Assembly: GCF_000611645.1 (NCBI RefSeq)
Contig: NW_014012457.1
Coordinates: 1 to 16,152 of the forward strand
Direction: 5' to 3'
DNA length: 16,152 nt
Source of the DNA: Monoraphidium neglectum
Taxonomy: Eukaryota; Chlorophyta; Chlorophyceae; Sphaeropleales; Selenastraceae
The translations under genes and the position numbers were made by a program. The notes beneath the pieces were generated by a model. That model was not told the origin of the DNA. It searched no databases and worked only from the letters and a program-made list of their open reading frames with translations. Below are positions 10,706 to 16,152 of the stretch, in pieces. The first letter of the stretch is position 1; every line of letters begins with the position of its first letter.

Positions 10706-10871
10706 GAGCCACGGCCGCGGCGAGGCAGCGGCACGCGCCGCGCACCAGGCGCCCAGCGCGAGCCCTGCAGGCTTGAAGAAAAGACCAGTTGAGAGACGGG
10801 GCGGGGCGACGTATGCTCGTGTCCCGGAGATCTCCGGTGACAAAACCGGAGCGGCAAGCTCGGATGTGAAA

Positions 10872-13800
10872 TCACTTGGCCTCGGGGATAAGAACGCCGT
10901 AGCCGCCGGCGGACCGCTTGTAGACCACGTTGACTTCGCCAGACTGCGAGATTTGAGATTCGAAATCATCGGAAGTCTTAGAGGCGGTCGTCAGCGGCAC
11001 CATAGGCAGGTTGTTGCGCCGGCTGGGTGCGGCGGACGCGAGCGCGGCGGCGCGCTCATGGGGGAGCACGCGCGGCCCGGCTGGGTTGCTGCGGTGGCGC
11101 GATGCTTGACAACTAGCAAGGCACGCGGGGGCGGTGGCAAACAGGGCGGCCCAGGCCAGGACGCCGCGCGTCTGGGCCATTGGTTGATCGCCCCTACCCT
11201 CGGAGCGGCCCGGCCTCGCACTCGCCTCTGAATCGCGGAACAAAAAGAACGCGTGGCCTGCGGGTGTACATGAAAGTGGGAGGCCGGGTGACAGGGGGTG
11301 GAGGGGGTGCAGTTGGAGGGCAGGGCCTGCGGCGGCGGCGGATGGGCAGGGCCAAGGGGCAGGAGGGCAGCCGCGCGCGGGCGCGCCCCAACGGGGGCGT
11401 GTTCCCCGACACTCTGGGCCGCGCTGCGCGACCCGGCCCTTCCGCGCCCGGCCGGCCCCGCTGAACCCCTCTCGGTCGCGCGGGCCAGCATCCAAATGGG
11501 CGGCATGCATGGCACAACCAGTGACCACGCACCCACTGCCTCCATTGCATCGATGGCGTCGTCCACGGGCATGCGGTCCACGCGCAGCACCTGGCGATGA
11601 GTGGAGTTTCACCACAGTGACCGGTCAAACGGGCAGGCAGGTTCACGTTCTGTGCGGCGCTTGCGTCGGCCTCATTGACAAGGCTTTGTGTGGGGTTGTC
11701 CTGTTGGATGGAGGGTGGGCAGCTGCGGCAGACGAGCGTGTCGGCTCCGATTTGAAGCACGGTCGGCTGACCCGAGCTACCGCGCAGCTGATCACCTAAG
11801 CGCACCAAAACATTCCCCCACACCACGCACCTTGCTGCGCAGGATCGTGTCTGGGATGCCGCTGGGGGAGGCGGCAGCGCCCAGGTGCGCCAGCTCAGCC
11901 GCCCGCGCCTGGTCCTCGTCAAAGGCCTGTGCGCACGCGCGCGCACGCGTGTGTGTGTGTATGTGTGTGTGTGTGTGTGTGTGAGATCCTTGCGCACCGG
12001 TCGCAGCACCGACGACGTGTTTCTGACACGCCGGGGTGAAGTGGCGGACTACGCCCCTCTCCCAAATCTTGGCTCGCCGTGGCCCCTTTTTCCTTCTACA
12101 TGTGGTGGTCGTGGTTGCTTGCAGGTCCGGCTGTGTTGTCACCCATGACTCAGCCCAGTCCCCAGAGCCAATTCGAGTCCGCCGTCACCGCCCTGACCTT
12201 GGTCTCCACGATGACGGTGTCCATCCACTCCTGGGAGGATGAGTCATGCCGGGGTGGGCAAGAGTTAGGGCGGCGCATGTATGCGTTTGCGCGTGCGCGC
12301 GTGGCGTGTGTGTGTGTGTGTGCCAGAGGGTGGAGGGGAGTTGCAGTGGACAAGCGGGCTGGTATGAGGGCAAGACCAAGACATCAACAGGCGGGTGCTT
12401 GCTCAGTGCACTGCGGGGCGGGGGCGGCGGCTGCGACAACAGACACCCACCCCCCCACACACACACCCACACACACACACGCACACGCATGCTCACGTGA
12501 ATTGCACAAGCACACGTGGACATATGCACGCGCAAGCACACACACGCACACACACACACACGTACACACCCGCCACAAGCTCACCCCCCCCAAGAAACCC
12601 ACCCACCCGGAACTCCTGGTCTTCGCTGTTCTCCCGCGGCCCCGCCCGCCCCGGCCACGTGCCCTTCTTAATGGCCAGCTCCTTCATCCGCGTCAGCTTC
12701 CGCGCCACCTGGCAGTGCGTGGCGGCACCGCCGGCAAACCCCGTCGGGCCGCACGCTCATACCACGATCGCAGGCCCCTCATGCTCTAAGGGGGATGAGC
12801 AGTTACACCACCGCGCGGCCCCGCAGCTCCGCCAGGCTTTGCGCGCTCATGCCAAAACAACAACCGCCCTTTGTACCCCCAAAACTTCGAGCGTTCCGTT
12901 CGCCTGCTCACCCAATCTCACGAAATAGGGTCGTGCGCCCAGGGACCCACCTTGTCGGCCACCGTGTCGATCGACGCGTAGAGGGACGCCTCCGCGTCTT
13001 CCACCCGCACCACGCCCGCGCGCACTGTGTAGATGGTCACATCCACTTTCTGCTGCCTGGGCAGGTTTCAGCGGGGGGTTTGGAGGGGAGTGTTGGAGCG
13101 GAAAATGGGGTTCAGCGGGGGTTCGGGGGGTTGAATGGGGTTTTGTGGGGTTCAGCGGGGCTTTCGTGGGGTTCAGCGGGGGTTTCTGTGGGGTGCAGCA
13201 GAGGTTTTGTAGGGTTCGGCGGGGATGTGCTGGGGCTTTTTAAAGAAGCTTCATAGGAGGTTGCTGTCAAGGTGCAGACCCGTTGATGTGATGAGGCATG
13301 CTGTTGGGGGTTTGCGTGAACGGCTGTGCGCGCATGGATTTGAGTGGCGGCACCACAATAAGTCCCAGCTTGGAGCTTCACACTCGCACTCATCTTCTGC
13401 AGCCTGGGCTGTGTGTTTTGATCATGTGTGTGGGTGTGCGCGTGCGTGCGTGTGGAGGGCAGCGTTGGCTGTTTGCCTTCTTGAAGAACACATCTAAGCC
13501 AACGCCGCCATCGGCCCCAACCCTCTACTGTAGCGACGCGCCCGCCACACCCCCGCGGCCGGCCGCAGCCCCTCAGCCCCTTATCACCCCCACACCTGGC
13601 GCCGTGCGTGCCGGTGTCGCCGCCGCGGGCAGAGAGAGTGACATCAATGTGCTTAATGCCAGCTGAGTAGTTGTGGACCGCACGGCTGATCTTCTCTTCC
13701 ACATACGTTTTGATGGCTGGGGTCACCTGGGTTCCGGTTTGGGTTGCCATGCGGGAGGGTGTAAGGCGACGTGTTTGCTTGCGCCGATGCGCAGGCAAGC

Positions 13801-14518
13801 GCTTGATGTGTTATTGCGCCCCCGGCGGCGCGTGGCGCAGGCTCGGGTGGGTCGCAGGTGCGCGAGCGGATGGGGTTCAGGATGCGGGAAGTGCGCGGCG
13901 GGGCCCCAAGAGAATGCAAACGCACTCATCACACATGCACACTCTCACTCTCTCATATGTGCACACACACAGACACACAAACACAGACACGCACACACAC
14001 ACACACACAGCACAGATCACAGAGTACGCGTGTTCACCTCCAGCCGCCGCCCCTGTATGATGACTTTGACCGGCGCCGCTGTCTGCAGTCAGTGGTGCGG
14101 GGGAGGCGGGCGGCGTGGGAGGGAGGGAGATGATAGGGCGGCAAAGGGCACAGCACCTGGGCATGAAAGCGGGCCCATCAAAGCCGTGGGTTGGTGGTTG
14201 ACAGCTGGCGCCCCGCCGCGCCCTCGGGAGACGGGGAAGACGTCCCAAAGCGAGGGGCCCTTCACGTCATGCCATGCATGCTGGCGGGCACGCGGCCATC
14301 GAGCCGAGAGGGGTGGCAGGGGCGTCCGCGCGGCCCGATCAAGGGAGCGCGATGACGCGGCCCGGCAGGATTACCTTTGCAGCTGCCACGACGCCCGTGC
14401 TGAGCGCGCGGCCGCGAGGGGACAGCGCAACAGGCCCGGCCAGCCGCGCGACTGGGCGCGTGCGCGCCGCGCGCGTGCTGCTGTAGGGCGCCCGGATGCT
14501 CGAGGATATGAGGGCCAT
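10872..14518 (-). CDS. PSRP1: Plastid ribosome hibernation-promoting factor PSRP1 (long HPF/RaiA family), 10 exons
   Basis: This protein binds the decoding region of the chloroplast 30S subunit and promotes formation of inactive ribosomes. Exons on the minus strand: 14518-14375, 14082-14038, 13726-13596, 13056-12951, 12708-12607, 12230-12198, 11926-11831, 11590-11533, 11257-11226, 10943-10872, giving 272 residues. Residues 1-48 (MALISSSIRAP..., Ser/Arg/Ala-rich) look like a transit peptide. The RaiA/HPF domain covers about 52-158: VKVIIQGRRLE, VTPAIKTYVEEKI, RGGDTGTHG, QQKVDVTIYT, VRVEDAEASLYASIDTVADK, VARKLTRMKE. An acidic linker follows. The C-terminal dimerisation domain runs from about 215 to the end: ILRSKVLRVDRMPVDDAIDAMEAVG, HAFFLFRDSE, SGEVNVVYKRSAGGYGV. 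Internal phases agree at every junction. Eight of nine introns are GT-AG; the last needs a GC-AG donor (GAG|GCGAGT). The start is the first ATG giving a plausible transit peptide; an upstream in-frame ATG near 14650 is possible. The 33-nt linker exon 6 is the least certain. Confidence 0.93.
11949..11983. repeat. TG microsatellite (sense-strand CA), PSRP1 intron 6
   Basis: A nearly pure TG run on the plus strand, interrupted once by A, reads as CA in the PSRP1 transcript and ends about 22 nt upstream of the acceptor GCGCACAG|GCC of exon 7. A mixed CG/CA stretch bridges the two. Confidence 0.95.
12275..12322. repeat. TG/CG microsatellite (sense-strand CA), acceptor side of PSRP1 intron 5
   Basis: An imperfect TG/CG stretch leads into a pure TG run at about 12305-12322 on the plus strand. 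In the transcript it is a CA run about 75-90 nt upstream of the exon 6 acceptor. It is complementary to the repeat at 12448-12568 in the same intron. Confidence 0.9.
12448..12568. repeat. CA microsatellite cluster (sense-strand TG), donor side of PSRP1 intron 5
   Basis: Two CA-rich blocks (about 12456-12486 and 12533-12568) with CA-like sequence between them. In the transcript they are TG repeats beginning about 40 nt downstream of the exon 5 donor (CGG|GTGGGT at 12607/12606). Confidence 0.9.
13066..13224. repeat. G-rich minisatellite, PSRP1 intron 3
   Basis: A degenerate tandem repeat of about 22-24 nt with units like GGGGTTCAGCGGGGGTTTCT, six or more copies, and dozens of G-runs of four or more on the plus strand. 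The PSRP1 transcript carries the C-rich complement right up to the exon 4 acceptor (CTGCCCAG at 13057), so the repeat supplies the pyrimidine-rich tract. The plus strand has quadruplex potential. Confidence 0.9.
13425..13455. repeat. TG/CG microsatellite, PSRP1 intron 3
   Basis: An imperfect TG and GTGC repeat on the plus strand, CA-like in the transcript, lies roughly mid-intron about 150 nt downstream of the exon 3 donor. Confidence 0.85.
13961..14010. repeat. CA microsatellite (sense-strand TG), PSRP1 intron 2
   Basis: CA repeats on the plus strand read as TG in the transcript, starting about 27 nt downstream of the exon 2 donor GAG|GTGAAC at 14038/14037. Confidence 0.9.
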
Positions 14519-15174
14519 TGTGACGTCTGGTGAGATAATCGCGCCTGCGAAGGTGTTTGAAGCGGGTTGGCACGCTCCGCCACCGAGATCACTGCACGAT
14601 CGGTACGACCAGGACTGAGGGCTCTCGATGTGATGCAAAGAGCTCGCCATCATCTTGTACACTACCTACAGGTGCTTGCACCCGCCTCCGGAACGGGTCT
14701 GATCTGAACTTGGCAAGTACACTGGCCTTTTTAGAGCTGTGAGTGATGTTATAAACGTAAATGCATGTCGCGACTACATCGCAGCGTCAATGGGCGCTGG
14801 CTGATGTGGCAACTTACTTGCGCGCAGCAGCTGCTCAAAAATGCTGACTGGGTTCATCACCGTCTCTGAGGAACACAAGCAACTTACTTGACTTGTAGCA
14901 TCCTTGTTTGTCTCGAGAAGCGTGCCTGCCCGAATCTTTTACGGTTTCAAGTTTCGACCGTGGCTGGGTGGAATATCGCGGCGTCCTCGATTTTGGACGG
15001 CGAATCTGCAACCGGTTGTGGCTCTTTCTCTCTGTGTTGCTATCAGCTACAAGCCCAGCGGCGGCGACACTGAGCGCGCCGCTGCGCTCACCAGGCGTGG
15101 CGCGCCCAGCCGAGCCCCACTCCGCCCAGCCAATTCCGTGTTGACGCACCACATGCGGCCGCGCCGCGGCTCGC
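14519..15174. promoter_or_regulatory. Divergent intergenic region between PSRP1 and the Q-rich gene
   Basis: This 656-bp region separates two head-to-head start codons and must contain both promoters and both 5' UTRs. A palindromic TTATAA at 14749-14754 could serve as a TATA box in either direction: about 230 bp from the PSRP1 start and about 420 bp from the other. A CCAAT motif lies near 15129-15133 on the plus strand. I see no additional gene. Confidence 0.5.
14749..14754. promoter_or_regulatory. Palindromic TATA-like box
   Basis: TTATAA in a locally AT-rich patch (GATGTTATAAACGTAAATG) of an otherwise GC-rich region. It is self-complementary, so it could direct PSRP1 to the left, the Q-rich gene to the right, or both. 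Assignment is by position only. Confidence 0.35.
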
Positions 15175-15321
15175 ATGGCCAATCCTTTCGCCGCCCTGTC
15201 CCTGACGGACGAGCGGGACCCCCGGGCCCTGGCGGCGCAGCAGTCAAAGCGCGCGCAGCGGCGCTTGGCGCGCCAGGCCTCTAACAGCACCTCCCCCCCG
15301 CGGCGACCGCCGCCGCTGTCT

Positions 15322-15376
<55 letters not shown>

Positions 15377-16152
15377 TATGGGCAGCCCCCAAACACGCCG
15401 CAGACCCACCGCCGCCGCCGGTGTCGTTCGACGCTGCTGCAGCGGCGGCTTCGGCACAGGAGGGTGGCGGCAGGTGGAGCGACGACGGCGGCTGCGAGTG
15501 GTGGGGAAGCCCCACCCAGGACATGGAACGACGGAGCAGCGCCGCCGCCGCTGCCACTGCCGCCGCCGCCGCGCACGCAGGTGGGGATTCCGATTGGATC
15601 TTCGGCGCGCCCCCGGCCGCAGCGACGCCACCCAGAGGCGGCACCCAGCAGCGGCAGCAGCAGCGGGAGCAGCAGCAGGCGGCCGCGCGCCGCTCCCCGC
15701 CCTCCCCGCTTTCCCCTGGCGGCTGGGGCGGGTGGGACGCCGACCACGTGGCAGCCGGAATGGCGGCCCTGGATTTAGACTACGGACCCCGACCGGGCAG
15801 CAGCGGCAGCGGCGGCGGCGGCGGCGGCGGCGGCGGCGTGCTGCTGGGTGAAGACTTGGTGAGGCAGCAGGCGGAGCTGTGGGCGCAGCTGCAGCGCCAG
15901 GCGCACGAGGCGTCGGCGCGCGCCGCGGCGCCGCCGTCGCCGGCCGCGGCTGCCGGGCCGGCCAGCGGTTGGGGGTGGCCCGAGCTGGACGGCGGTGAAG
16001 GGGATGAGAAGAGCGACTACGAGATCGCCAAACTTTTACAGAAAGAGGAGGATGAGCTCGCAGCCGCAGCAGAGGCGGCGGCGGCCTCAGCCGCCGCCGC
16101 CGCCGCCGCCGGCGGGGCGGCTGCGGCCGCTTGGGGCCGCGCCGGCGCGCCC
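15175..16152 (+). CDS. Low-complexity Gln/Ala/Gly-rich protein, N-terminal part (runs off right edge)
   Basis: One frame stays open from the ATGGCC at 15175 to the last base (326 codons), despite spanning CAG, GCC and GGC repeats; an in-frame TGA at 15142 lies just upstream, so this is the first available ATG. Order of features: MANPFAALSLTDERDPRAL start, a basic Q/R helix (about 21-36), 18 consecutive Gln (50-67), a proline run, Ala-rich segments around 122-134, a Q/R stretch (about 155-166), W- and G-rich stretches including nine Gly (213-221), a helix-like LVRQQAELWAQLQRQAHEA, then an acidic segment SDYEIAKLLQKEEDELAAA followed by poly-Ala. The E-I-A-K-L-L-Q-K-E-E-D pattern resembles the short ubiquitin-interacting helices of some ubiquitin-pathway proteins, but no folded domain is visible and I do not recognise the protein. 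An intron may occur within this frame, since GT sites are frequent. Confidence 0.6.
15322..15375 (+). repeat. Uninterrupted (CAG)18 encoding poly-Gln
   Basis: Eighteen perfect CAG codons in frame with the gene at 15175. No CAA interruptions are present, which favours slippage and length polymorphism. Confidence 0.97.
15811..15837 (+). repeat. (GGC)9 encoding poly-Gly
   Basis: Nine perfect GGC codons in the same gene, preceded by a GGC/AGC mixture. A comparable (GCC)n poly-Ala run lies near 16090-16110. Confidence 0.95.

Larger units (their letters stand above)
9161..10871. other. Intergenic region between paralogue B and PSRP1
   Basis: This 1.7-kb region holds the upstream region of B and the 3' UTR of PSRP1, both transcribed leftward. 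Plus-strand open frames at 9705-10247 and 10251-10619 show no domain, repeat or codon pattern that would support a gene. A TATTTAAG motif near 10612-10619 could be TATA-like on the plus strand, but I found no gene that would use it. A CCAAT/palindrome cluster (9799-9841) and a poly(A) signal (10701-10705) are listed separately. Confidence 0.6.

Noticed and set aside
10872..11180. Stand-alone 102-residue minus-strand gene beginning MAQTRGVLAW with a signal-like start
   Set aside because: Its last 23 residues are the C-terminal end of PSRP1, which joins in phase to upstream exons; the N-terminal part is intron 9 read through.
11194..12009. 271-residue minus-strand open frame across PSRP1 introns 6-8
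   Set aside because: It reads through microsatellite-encoded His-Thr repeats and through PSRP1 exons 7 and 8 in the wrong frame; correct exons are in other frames.
13858..14533. Plus-strand frames with His-Thr repeats opposite PSRP1 exons 1-2
   Set aside because: They are produced by the CA microsatellite at 13961-14010 and are antisense to well-supported exons.
15281..15644. Poly-Ala and poly-Cys minus-strand frames opposite the CAG tract
   Set aside because: They are reverse-strand shadows of the (CAG)18 repeat; the plus-strand frame is longer and has a suitable start.

Overview
The window looks like nuclear DNA of a chlorophyte green alga. It is GC-rich, and its genes are cut into many short exons (32-189 nt) by introns of roughly 165-750 nt that are full of CA/TG microsatellites. 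Starts sit in ATGGCN contexts, a TGTAA-type poly(A) signal follows one gene, and one gene encodes the plastid ribosome hibernation factor PSRP1. No bacterial, organellar or viral gene layout is visible. The genes were assembled by hand from splice sites, reading phase and paralogue or family comparison, because single open frames do not describe them.

Layout. (1) 203-2240, minus: the first five exons of a secreted-protein gene, paralogue A, which runs off the left edge. (2) 2241-5186: a 2.9-kb spacer with no supported gene. (3) 5187-9160, minus: paralogue B, a complete 9-exon gene for a 351-residue secreted protein. A and B are a tandem duplication: exons 2-5 have identical lengths (189, 152, 65, 32 nt), identical phases and about 80% or more protein identity in the two longest shared exons. 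(4) 9161-10871: an intergenic stretch with the 3' flank of PSRP1 and the upstream region of B. (5) 10872-14518, minus: a complete 10-exon PSRP1 gene (272 residues) with a transit-like N-terminus, a RaiA/HPF domain, a linker and the C-terminal dimerisation domain; its last intron appears to be of the GC-AG type. (6) 14519-15174: a divergent intergenic region with a palindromic TTATAA. (7) 15175 to the right edge, plus: the first 326 codons of a low-complexity, glutamine/alanine/glycine-rich protein with an uninterrupted (CAG)18 tract.

The least explained part is the duplicated secreted family. I cannot assign it to a named family. Its invariant residues (C-V-D-S-R, then F-Y-Y-H-T, then G-C-G-H) recall the Cys-His-Cys zinc site and C-x-D-x-R motif of beta- and zeta-type carbonic anhydrases, but this is a hypothesis from motif pattern only. 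Nothing suggests that the four genes form one pathway; the neighbourhood is ordinary eukaryotic gene order with one local duplication.
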